DNA from: Hawksworthiomyces lignivorus
Lineage: Eukaryota > Ascomycota > Sordariomycetes > Ophiostomatales > Ophiostomataceae
NCBI GenBank assembly: GCA_002917075.1
Contig: NTMA01000025.1
Location: forward strand, 248,001 to 312,000
Length of the DNA: 64,000 nt
Reading direction: 5' to 3'
Positions 31,178-41,159 of the stretch are shown here, one piece after another. The notes under the pieces were generated by a model, which had not been told where the DNA came from, did no database searches, and worked only from the letters and a program-made list of their open reading frames with translations. Position numbers and translations under genes: made by a program. Numbering within the stretch: the first letter of the stretch is position 1; each line of letters opens with the position of its first letter.

Positions 31178-32350
31178 AGTAAGAACTTAATTTTCTCGGC
31201 AACAAAATAATATGGAATGTCTCTCTCCATACGAGCAAGCGATAAAGTTTCTAGTAATGGAACATATCTTTATAATTTAAAGTCTAATTCGTGAGGGAAA
31301 GTGTAGAATATCATCATCGATGATACCTGCCCTTGAAGTATTCGCAGCACACTTTGACTGTTTTAGTGATGTTATTTGTGACGTGGGAAACGAGTCAATG
31401 GCTTTTGACTCCTACAATTCACCAATTGTTTTTGGAGGTTAGTCACAGGCACCAAGCATGTCTGCACTGGTTTGCCTCTGCGTTCAATCTTGGAAGCGCG
31501 TGGAGTGATTTATACGGCCCACAGCTCAATGCCAGGTAGTGTCGAAAGCAATTCTTAATATATAATGTATGATACAGTCGATGTCTTGCGCAAATTAAAG
31601 TTGGAGACAATTATTACAATAATAATGGAACCACTAATTGGGAGTATGAAGTGGAGATCGTTAATAGCTTAGACTACTATGTGGGAGTGTGGATAGCTCT
31701 GCACTCGAATCACGTAAAATTATTGATCGAGTTATCGGTTATAGTTCTTCCATAACTCGATCCCTAACCGTCTTCTTTCCGGCTCTTGGCTGTTTAAGCG
31801 CATCCACTTAAATTCTACATTTGACAAGACTAAGCAGGAGAGCGCTCTTGCTACTTGGCACTGAGTATAAGACGGATGCAGCAACGCCGAATTCTCCATG
31901 CTATGTGCGGCCTTGACTGCAAGAGGCTCTTCGAGGGTCTATCAAGGTTGAGATGTAAACGTTGTTACCAAACCAGACGAAGCGAGGTCCTAGGATCTAC
32001 GGCAGGGAAACCGAAAAACCGAGCTGGTCATTTTGGGACGACTCCCGTACTTGGATAGTAAGTAAATATAAATGTCAATTAAAAGCATTCAAAAATTTAA
32101 TGTCTGCTTCCGTTGGTGGAACAATTTTTTAAAAGATACCATGGCTACTAGTCCAGAAATGATGATAATGATGCCCATGAATATTGAACAAACCAGCAAA
32201 AGCACTGTAGGATTTGCGTTGTTTAAGTTTTTTTTTTTGTTAACCTCGCATCCCCATTTATATAAGTATGAGCCTTCTTCTATTACGTAGAACCTATGGA
32301 CTACATCTAGTACAAGACTGTGAAAGTGGAAATTGATAGCATCTGTAGCA
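31178..32350. other. AT-rich intergenic region with interlocked inverted repeats
   Basis: Nearly 1.2 kb without a supported gene, lying between the aldolase and the glucuronoyl esterase. It contains the inverted repeat at 31725-31762, listed separately, and the presumed esterase promoter in its last few hundred bases. Confidence 0.5.
31725..31770. repeat. Interlocked perfect inverted repeats (11 bp and 6 bp)
   Basis: GATCGAGTTAT at 31725-31735 is exactly complemented by ATAACTCGATC at 31752-31762. CGGTTA at 31736-31741 is complemented by TAACCG at 31765-31770. The order A-B-A'-B' means the two stems cannot both form as simple hairpins. It lies in non-coding DNA. Confidence 0.8.
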
Positions 32351-33529
32351 ATGAAATTCCTTACGACCACAGCTCTAAGCCTTGCCGGCTTCGTCGCGGC
32401 TCAGGAGTTGTCGCCAACTCCGACGACGTGCACCATCCAGACGGGCGCCGCCTATCCAAAATCAGCAAAGCTACCCAACCCTTACCTCCTCGCTGATGGC
32501 AAGCAGCTCAGCACCAGAGACGGCTGGGCGTGCAAGCGTGCCGAGATCCGCGCGCAGATCGAGCAGTACGAGCTGGGCCCCAAGCCACCGAAGCCGACGG
32601 TGTCGGCCACGGCTTCGGGCAGCAAGATCAACATTGCTGTGAGCGAGGGTGGCAAGTCGACATCTTTTTCCGTGACTGTCAAGTTGCCGACGAGTGGCAC
32701 GGGTCCGTTCCCGGCCCTGATCGCGTTCGAGGGCGGCTCGATTCCCATTCCGGCGGGCGTGGCCGTCGTGACGTACCCGAACCACGACGTGGCGGCTGAC
32801 GACCCGCGTGGTAAGGGCAAGTTCTACGATCTGTACGGCAGCTCACACGGCGCAGGTGGGCTGATGGCGTGGGCGTGGGGCGTGAGCCGGGTGGTGGACG
32901 CGCTGGAGCAGCTGGGCCCCAGCGCGTCACAGATCGACACAACGCGCCTCGCGGTGACGGGGTGCTCGCGCAATGGCAAGGGCGCGCTGATCTCCGGCGC
33001 CTTTGACGACCGCATCGCGCTGGTGCTGCCGCAGGAGGGCGGCTCGGGCGGGCCCGGCTGCTGGCGCATCGAGGCCGATTTCAAGAAGAATGGCACGAAG
33101 ACGGAGGACGCCACGCAGATCGTCAAGGGCGACTCGTGGTTCGCCACTTCCTTTTCCACGTACGCGCCTGACACCACCGTCCTGCCCTACGACCACCACA
33201 TGCTCATGGCGCTCGTGGCGCCGCGCGCGCTGCTGGTCATTGAGAACTCGGGCATCGATTACCTCGGGCCCCTCAGCACGTACGGCTGCTCGACGGCCGC
33301 GCGGCTGGTCTACGAGTCGCTCGGCGTCAAGGACCACATGGGCCTGACGCAGGCGTCGCATGGCACATCGCACTGCTCGATGCCCAGCTCGCAGAACCCC
33401 GAGGTCGCGGCCTTCTTTGGGCGGTTCCTGCTCAACCAGACAACTAGCACAGACGTCTTCAAGACGGACGGCAAATTCACCTGGTGGGCCCCACAGTGGA
33501 TCGACTGGACCCTGCCGGCACTGTCATGA
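32351..33529 (+). CDS. 4-O-methyl-glucuronoyl methylesterase, CE15
   Basis: A single exon encodes 392 residues from the ATG at 32351; upstream in-frame codons lack an ATG, and this start gives the signal peptide MKFLTTTALSLAGFVAAQ. The catalytic triad is recognisable: nucleophile Ser206 in GCSRNGKGA, acid Glu229 in LPQEGGSGG, and a His at 337 or 341 in ASHGTSHCSMP. Conserved Cys residues (28, 61, 205, 237, 313, 342) fit the disulfides of CE15 family members such as Cip2. The enzyme is secreted and cleaves ester links between lignin alcohols and glucuronic acid of glucuronoxylan. There is no cellulose-binding module, so this is a catalytic-domain-only form. Codon use is much more GC-rich than in the flanking DNA. 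Confidence 0.93.
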   Translation: MKFLTTTALSLAGFVAAQELSPTPTTCTIQTGAAYPKSAKLPNPYLLADGKQLSTRDGWACKRAEIRAQIEQYELGPKPPKPTVSATASGSKINIAVSEGGKSTSFSVTVKLPTSGTGPFPALIAFEGGSIPIPAGVAVVTYPNHDVAADDPRGKGKFYDLYGSSHGAGGLMAWAWGVSRVVDALEQLGPSASQIDTTRLAVTGCSRNGKGALISGAFDDRIALVLPQEGGSGGPGCWRIEADFKKNGTKTEDATQIVKGDSWFATSFSTYAPDTTVLPYDHHMLMALVAPRALLVIENSGIDYLGPLSTYGCSTAARLVYESLGVKDHMGLTQASHGTSHCSMPSSQNPEVAAFFGRFLLNQTTSTDVFKTDGKFTWWAPQWIDWTLPALS

Positions 33530-33649
33530 GCAATGCTCATGAGCAGGGACAGGGGCAGTTTCTGGAATTGGGTTTCGCAGCGGAAGTCTGGATAAATGCT
33601 GGCCATCCAACGCAGCAAGGTATGAAAAATTAGAGGACAGCATATAATT

Positions 33650-33668
33650 AAAAAAAAAAAAAAAAAAA
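33650..33668 (+). repeat. A19 homopolymer
   Basis: Nineteen consecutive A about 120 bp after the CE15 stop codon, in AT-rich non-coding DNA. Confidence 0.9.
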
Positions 33669-34263
33669 TTCAACGATAATATTGACCATGATCCCAATTT
33701 ATGGCAACTTCCATTCACAAAATAGTTTCCACCACAGCGGGCAAATGTGAGATCTCCACTTATGGTGTTGTCGTTGAAAATATGTTCGGGCAACCGATTC
33801 CGCATGGCGCACTTCCATACAGGGGCAAACATATAAGAGCAATCTAGGCCACACAGGCTCAGATGGTCTATAAAATATTACGCATATCTAGAAAGTGATG
33901 CTAGATCCACACTTTAGGATGAGGTAAATAAGCAAACAATTGCGGGCTTCGTAAAGTTAAGTGTGATGTAGCTTCAGTACCCCATTACCACCGCCGATTT
34001 GGCTTCTCTTCTTAGCATAAGAATTAGCACTGGGCTCAGAGGGATTATGAGGTCGTTCTGATAATGTGAAGGTCTAACCGAAATATTAAATTTAACAGAA
34101 TATGTTAATGGATATATTAGTATACTGATTAAATGCCGGGAGCTCCTGGATTTTTTTTATTGGGGGGGGGGTTTCCTGGCAGATATTCCGTGTGTTTGAC
34201 AGTATCTAGAAGCGATATTCTTAAAACCCGAGCAATCATATATTGCCGCTTAATCTAAAACAC

Positions 34264-34323
34264 GTCGGAAAACGTGTCGGAAAACGTACTGAAGAACTTG
34301 TCGGAAAACCTGTCGGAAAACTC
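34264..34323 (+). repeat. 12-bp tandem repeat, five units, middle unit diverged
   Basis: GTCGGAAAAC plus two bases recurs at 34264, 34276, 34300 and 34312. The unit at 34288-34299 is in register but diverged. The array lies in AT-rich non-coding sequence. Confidence 0.85.
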
Positions 34324-35128
34324 ATTACACTAGAATAGATATTAAAAATGAGCTTCGAGGTGGAGTTAGACAGGAATATAAGTGGCCATGAGCGGGCAGG
34401 TTTGACTCTTCCGGCACGCTGCCCGTTGCTGCTCCGGGCTCTTCACTATCGCAATATATAGTAGATTCTCTTTGATTCACAATTACTAAGGGGGCTAACT
34501 AATTTTGCATTGATGGATGTTTTAAGTCTTTGTTGATTTAGCTGTGTTGAAGTGGGCCACAGCAAATAATAGCGTACCAAACACCATTGATAGATGCAGG
34601 TACACGTTATGGCCCATCCGTACGGTACTCAATCGTACCATGCGAAGATCCACCGCAGCTACGTCAAGCACGGAATGAAAGACGAATGGACCCTGGCGAA
34701 AGTCAATGGTGCTCTGTGGAGGTCCTAGCCTCCGACACGTGATAGTGTTGCTCGTGTGCCAAGCCGCCTGATTTTGTTCAAGTATAGATCCAGGGCCGGT
34801 TGGAACGAGGATTTTATGACTCAACTATTTGAGGCATTCACAAATTGAGTTGCGATGTGCTTTATGGTTAATATGACAATGAAGCAGTCTGAAGCTACAG
34901 TAGGCCTCAGGAATTGGTCAACTGCTCCAGAAGTGAGTTAGTTTGAGGCGTGTCAGTTTAGGAAATGTATTCAGCATTGAAAGCATCGATGCGAACGACA
35001 CATGGAGTAACGAGTTGTCAGGGGCAGGATGCTGTGAAAAACAACAAGATACGATTGGAGCGAAACGAGGTTTTCTTCGTCCCCAATGACGAAGTTGGCC
35101 AACTAGAGCTAACTTCGTTGATGACACG

Positions 35129-35148
35129 TTTTTTTTTTTTTTTTTTTT
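35129..35148 (+). repeat. T20 homopolymer
   Basis: Twenty consecutive T in non-coding DNA, with no flanking gene or recognisable element. Confidence 0.9.
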
Positions 35149-37604
35149 AACTTAGAAAAGAAGACCATCGCATCCTACAACCGACCTTTCATCCTTGGGA
35201 ATTTGACATCTTCTTTCGTCTAGTCATCACAGCTCAATGGGTTGACCCCCGACAATTACTGGTTTATTGGCCCTAAAAGCCTGCCTGTGAAAGAGATCAT
35301 TAGAGCAGCAAGCACTGCATAGAGCTTCATGCAGCACTACGTGCGAGCTCTCACTAGCGGCCGCCTAGGGAGCTTGCTGCAAAGACCACGCCAACGGCAT
35401 GGAGGAAATGCGAAGTGGAGAGAAAACGTCAACGACAGCTCTAACGACGAACAGAAATGCTCCTCAGAGGCCGCGGAATTGCGCTGAGGGTAGAGTTTCT
35501 AGAAATCGTTGCTTTTGGAGATATGAAAATGAAAGAAAGGATGAGAATTGCATCGCATCTCAAAGAGACAGACACAGAGCTTTGCACACCAATGGGCCAA
35601 CGCAGGTCAACACATGCTCGCCGTGTCCTGCGAATCTTTGACAGGGTATGAGCTATAATTGGAACATCCTAGTGCTCAAGGCATGCCTGCCCCGGCACAG
35701 AATGCAATAAAAGCTATCTGCATTTGCACCGGTCGATGGGGTGGGGGTTTGTTGTCCTGCAACCTATGAACCTCATACGAGTACTGGGGACATTTCTGAA
35801 TCTGACAGACAATATGGCGGGCCACATGACTTATTAGTGGTGCACACAGCGAGCAGACGACCAAGAAAGTGCAGAAGCAGGAGATTTGTCGCTAACTCCT
35901 TAATAGGTGGCGGAGCTGAAAAGAGCTGCGAGGGTGTGAGGCTCTTTTTTCGTATTGCTCCTAGGTCTCGTTCACGTGGCGAAGATGCCCAATGTCCGAG
36001 AACGAAGAACAGCCTAGGACGGCCAGAAATACGAGTACAACCAAATTTGCTGCAGTAGCCATAGACGCCCAAGCATCGTATGACAGACGCTGCCCCTATC
36101 GAAGAAAATTCGGGCGTCTCCAGGCCGTATTCTCGGGTGTTCAGACGCACGTCTACAGCTGCTTGCATCCTAGCCTCATGCTCTACCCATGAGCGTACGA
36201 GTAAAACGGGCATGCGGCGTCATGAATCGGTTACCCACTGCGGAGTATGCTTAAGTGGAGAGGTGCCCCACTACTAAAGCTCCCTACGGGAGCTAAAAGC
36301 AAGCAATCCCAGCAAATCTGCAGAGGAGCTAAGCATGCCGACGTCAACGACAAAAGTGGTCTGCCTTTTTCCTCTGCTGCCAGACAAAGGAATCGATGAC
36401 TGTTGGAAATGCGCATCCGATCAGACGACGCTTACTACGGGGTTATTGCACGGAGATGTCTCCAAGACAAAAGGGATGCCCAGGTCGCCTCTCCCTCGTC
36501 TGCGCGTTTATGTAGCTAGAACAAAAAGATTTAATCAAACGGTGAAACTTATCTTCTTACCTTCGCAATCTCGGTGTGACTTGATTTTGTATCGAATCCA
36601 TCTAATTGAGCCCCGTCAAGAACATCCAGTGGCATCTTGCGAAGCCTACGCGTGTGCCCTCCCAATCCACTCACCCGTCTTGTGAGCCTTTGTCGGGCCC
36701 TGCTTCTCTCCCAAGAGACAACCCTTTCTGGTCAGCATTTCTTCCTTCTCCCTCACCGCATCTCCTCTCCAATCCTTGCTCGGACGCCTCATCAATTTCC
36801 CATTGCACGACTACCCCTCGTACCTTTCTCATCTTCATGTCGTCTCTGCTGGTCGCCGTGGGTGTTTTTGGGTCACGAGGCCTCGGAGACGCAGGCATGG
36901 AGAGGGGTTAGCTGCAGCTGCAACTCATTTCACCTGTGTGCAATGCCCGTACTCGTACAGATGCTGCTGCGTCTTTTCGACTGCGTTCTTTTCTGCACTT
37001 GCTAGCCAGATGCCCCCTCTCCTCATCTCGCACTGACATTGCTTGCACATTCGCCATGAGCACCAGACAGACAGACAGATCGACCGTCCAGCCAGCCGGC
37101 CAGACTGCCAGACTGCCAGCTGCTGCCCAAAGCATTCGATATTTGACACTGCCTCAGAGACCGGCCGCATCTCGCCGATTGACGAAGAGGTCCTAGATCG
37201 AGAGCGCTCACACATTACCAACAATTCCCAGAGGGACCCAATATCTGGTCCGGGAACAAGACGCGACGAGCCAGACCGTAAGAGCAAAGAGCCCACAATA
37301 TGTCCAGCGAAACGGACGGCGCGGGTCCATGCCACCTGTGGCCCGGTGGTGTGCAGCGTGGCGCGCAGAAAAACGACGCCGCCGATGTGGGGGCCCAAGA
37401 CGCAGCTGCCCCCGGTCGGTCAGCGGAACTAGGTGCGTCGCAGCTGTTGTGCTTCTTAGCTTCCTTTGCCTCATGGGATTCTCTTGACACAGCTTTCCGG
37501 ACTCCTGTCTCTCTGTCGCCTTTTCCCCCCAATTCATCTACATGCACATGCATCCTCGTTGTCTTCACACCCTTTCCCGTTTTATCTCTGCTTGAGGGCC
37601 GATG

Positions 37605-37966
37605 AGGGGTGAGAGGTGAGGGGGAACAGACTAAGGCCAAGATGCAAAAAGAAAAGAAAAGAAAAAAAGCCGAGGATAGAATCTGAGCAGAGCGGAGAAT
37701 GAAAGAAGAGGAAGCAAAACAAGAACATCTCTTATCTGTCTCTTCATGCCTTCATCTCTCCGTATCTCTCGATCCCACGACAGCCATCGGACCTCCTGCC
37801 TTATTCTCCCTGGTCTTTGCTCCTCTGCCCAGATCTTTTCTCTCGCACTCAGCAGTTGTCTGCCCATTCCTCTCGCCTTCCCCATCGTAAAATAATATTG
37901 CTCTATATGTCGTACCTGGAAGCTCCTTCCCCCTTGCGCCTCACCGCTGATCACTAGGGCCCCCCT
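37605..37966 (+). promoter_or_regulatory. Cluster of STRE-like motifs upstream of trehalose phosphorylase
   Basis: AGGGG occurs at 37605-37609 and 37619-37623, and its complement CCCCT at 37930-37934 and 37962-37966, about 500-860 bp before the start codon. In yeast these are stress-response elements bound by Msn2/4 in trehalose-metabolism genes. The motif is short and chance matches are expected, so this is suggestive only. Confidence 0.35.
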
Positions 37967-38334
37967 ATTTAGCTCACCATCTGTTGTGTTGACTCATCTC
38001 TCTCTCTCTCTTGTTTTCTTCTCATCGCACTCTGTTCTTTGTCTTCATACGTATCTGCATGTAGTCTGATCATCTCACCTCTTCCATGAATTTCATCCAG
38101 ACACTTATCCCACACACCACCTTTCCCATCTAGTGCCCTGCATTGTCGCCACTTAGCCCCACCCCCACAGCCTGAGCTCCGAGCTGTCCTCCCAACGTCA
38201 TCATTTGGGACTGGGAAGCACAGCCTGAAGACAGGGGCAGACAGGAGACCCTGCAACTTCAGGAGAGACCCAAGAGGCAAAAAAGGAAACGAGCAATCCG
38301 GGAGGGAAGATCGCTAACTGATTCTAATTGAAAC

Positions 38335-38341
38335 TATTTAA
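38335..38341 (+). promoter_or_regulatory. TATA-like element of trehalose phosphorylase
   Basis: TATTTAA lies 124 bp before the ATG at 38465 and is followed by C/T-rich sequence (38360-38380), a typical fungal arrangement of TATA-like box and start region. Position fits; use is inferred. Confidence 0.4.
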
Positions 38342-38464
38342 GTCGCGGCAGAGAGAATTCTCACAACTTCCCCCGATCCTCTGTATTCAGGTTCAGAGAC
38401 ACCAACCCATTCAAAGGGCTATCATCACCATCACATAAAGCTTCGTCCACTAGCACTCGCCTTC

Positions 38465-40777
38465 ATGTCGTTCAAGAATAACCGCAAATTCTCTACGGGC
38501 ACTTCGGTGCACCGGAAGAGGCAGATGAGCACGCTCGTCGAGAAGGAGGGCGCGTTTGGGCCATCGTTGACCGTAAGCAAAAAGACCGTTTCATTCTTTC
38601 GGTTCGCCTTTTTTAGCACTCTTGTCTCATGATAGCTAGACTCTCTACATGGGCATCTCCGCTGTGTTTGCCGATGACCACACCGCCGTCGTGGCACTCG
38701 CCATCCACGATACTGTCTACCTGGTGGATTTCTCTGTCAAGCATATCGTGCTGGATGAGACCGGTGGCGGCGAAGACCGCATCGCCGAGTACGTCCTCGG
38801 CGAGATCGAGAACTACGAGCATGAGAACTTTTCCAAGTTCATAGGCGCTGGTCTGCCTACTACGCTCAAATACATGAGCCCCACGCTCTGCTCGCGCCTC
38901 TGGCTCGAGCTAGACATCATCCCCATCGTCATGCGCCCCGACGAAGAGCACAAGGAGGCCAGCTTCTGGGATGTTAAGCGCGTCGACGAGCAGGCCGACT
39001 CCATGGCCCGCAAGTGCATCCTCAACTTCGGGCCCTCCCTCGTGCCCCTGCTGCAGGTCGGCTGGCGCGGCATCGTCCAGACCGACGCCGGCTTCCGCGC
39101 TCAGCTCACCACCATCCAGAACCACAAGGACACTTGCGGTGCCAGCACCTGGTCGGCCGTCGTCCACTACGCCAAGCTCCTCCGCGCTGAGAAGACCAAG
39201 ATCGCATTCTTCAGCAGCACGCCCCAGGGCGGCGGCGTCGCCCTCATGCGCCACGCCCTCGTGCGCTTCTCGAAGCTCATGGGCGTTGACCTGACGTGGT
39301 ATGGTAAGTTGTGCGAGCATGAAATTGCGCTCTCTCTTTGTTATGTTTTGCATGTCCCGTTCTATTGCTCTCTTCCATACTTGTATTAACAAAAATCCAG
39401 TGCCGAAGCCGCGTCCTGGTATTTTCAGGATCACCAAGAACGTCCACAACATTCTTCAAGGCGTCAGCCACCCTGATCAGCGCATCTCTGCCGAGGAGAA
39501 GGCGTCCATTATCAGCTGGATCTCGGAGAATGCCAGCCGCTACTGGCTCTCTGAGGGCGGTCCTCTGCGCCCGCCCGAGGAAGGCGGAGCAGATGTTATT
39601 ATTGTAAGGAGGAGTCTTCTGTATTTCGTCTAGACATAGTTTGGACTAACATTATCAGATTGATGATCCGCAAATGCCTGGTTTGATTCCCATGATCAAG
39701 CGCATCACACCCGACCGGCCGGTGCTCTACCGCTCCCATATCCAAATCCGCAGCGACCTCGTCGCCAAGCCGGGATCGCCGCAAGAGGACATCTGGTCGT
39801 TCCTGTGGGACAACATCAAGCATGCCGACATGTTTATCAGCCACCCCATTCCTGTGTTCGTCCCGCACACCGTCCCTACGGAGAAGATCGTCTACCTGCC
39901 CGCCACCACAGATTGGCTTGACGGCCTGAACAAGCATCTCAATGACTTTGACACCGGCTACTATGGCCACATCTACAACTCGGCCTGCCATTCGCAGCGC
40001 ATGCCCGAGCTAGACTGGCCCAACCGCAAGTACATTGCGCAAGTCGCCCGGTTCGACCCCGCCAAGGGCATTCCCACCGTCATTGATTCTTACGCCGAGT
40101 TCCGCCGCCGCCTGGAAAAGGAGGGTATCACTGAAGTTCCCCAGCTCGTAGTGTGCGGCAACGGCTCCGTCGACGACCCAGATGCTTCCATGATCTATGA
40201 CCAGACGATGAGCCAGATGGAGACGCACTATCCCCACCTGATTAACGACGTCAGCATCATGCGCCTCGACCCCAACGACCAGCTGCTGAACACCATCATC
40301 GCCAAAGCTCATGTTGTTCTCCAGCTCTCCACTCGCGAGGGCTTTGAAGTCAAGGTCTCTGAGGCCCTGCACGCAGGCCGTCCCGTCATTGCTACCTTGG
40401 CCGGTGGCATCCCTCTGCAAGTCAAGGACAAGGTCAACGGCTTCTTGGTCCAGCCAGGCGATTGGAAGGCAGTTGCTGGTCATCTGATGGAGCTGTTTAC
40501 CAACGACGAGCTGCATGCCAAGATGAGCTACGCTGCGCGGACGGGCGTCTCCGACGAGGTCGGCACCGTTGGCAATGCTCTCGGCTGGTACTACCTGGCT
40601 GCCAAATGGCGCGAGGTCGGCGTGAAGAAGGACGGCAAGGGCGGCCTCGAGGGCAACGAGAAGTGGGTCAACGATATGGCCCGTGATGAAGCCGAATTCC
40701 CATACATGGAGACTGAAAACCGTCTACCGCGGCACTTTACCCAGAGGGCGGCCCTCCCCACGCATCCAGCAGACTGA
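38465..40777 (+). CDS. ccg-9: Trehalose phosphorylase / trehalose synthase, CCG-9 type (GT4)
   Basis: Four exons, join(38465..38572, 38640..39303, 39401..39603, 39659..40777), give 697 residues; introns are 67, 97 and 55 bp with standard GTAAG donors. The N-terminus MSFKNNRKFSTGTSVHRKRQMSTL leads into TLYMGISAVFADDHTAVVAL, the start of the fungal trehalose phosphorylase family named for Neurospora clock-controlled gene 9. The C-terminal half has the GT-B glycosyltransferase core: RSHIQIRSDL, YIAQVARFDPAKGIPTVIDSY and LQLSTREGFEVKVSEALHAGRPVIAT, where the E(x7)E-type motif binds the donor. It reversibly converts trehalose plus phosphate to glucose and glucose-1-phosphate in the cytosol. Length matches the family. 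The symbol is by homology. Confidence 0.93.
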
Positions 40778-41159
40778 AGCTTAAATTCTAGACCTCTTCT
40801 TCCTTGCGTTTATGATTCTTCCGTCTACGAAATAAGATACCGCGATACAATATAAGTTCCAAAATCAGGTCAGGGGCCGGTGCAACAAAAAAAAAATCAC
40901 AGGGGGTGAATATTTACTTCATTAACGACAACGCGAGGAAAACTAGAGAAAATGGAGAGAAAAGAGAGAACCGGAATGATTATTTGAGAGCACTTGTTTG
41001 CTTTTGCGTTTTAGTGTTCGCCTTGTTTATGGATTAATTTTGTAGTTTTTGCGTGGCCAAAACAATGATAAAAACAAAAAGCAGATGGCGCTGAGTTGTA
41101 GTGGTAGATAATATATGTACGAGTTGGTTTCCCCTTGACATGAATGCTTTTATCATTAA
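40778..41159. other. Short intergenic region between convergent genes
   Basis: These are the 3' flanks of the trehalose and flavocytochrome genes. It is AT-rich, with an A10 run near 40887. No gene is seen. Confidence 0.6.

Larger units (their letters stand above)
33530..38464. other. Gene-poor 4.9-kb region upstream of trehalose phosphorylase
   Basis: No gene can be supported. About 33600-35150 is AT-rich, with an A19 run (33650-33668), a G10 run (34162-34171), a 12-bp minisatellite (34264-34323) and a T20 run (35129-35148). About 35150-38460 is of more balanced composition, with many short overlapping frames on both strands and no domain. The last 1-2 kb are rich in C/T and probably form an extended promoter and 5' UTR of the trehalose gene; a (CT)n run lies near 37997-38011. 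Confidence 0.55.

Noticed and set aside
31725..31770. H-type RNA pseudoknot
   Set aside because: Loop lengths of 0 and 2 nt cannot cross the 6-bp and 11-bp stems; alternative hairpins are more likely.
34264..34323. CRISPR-like array
   Set aside because: Units are 12 bp with no unique spacers, and the organism is eukaryotic. It is a minisatellite.
35773..36213. 146-codon minus-strand ORF with ATG
   Set aside because: No domain and overlaps several other frames of equal quality in gene-poor DNA.
36335..37640. Cluster of overlapping ORFs upstream of trehalose phosphorylase as a gene
   Set aside because: None shows a domain, codon bias like real genes, or consistent splice sites; the region reads as promoter/UTR.
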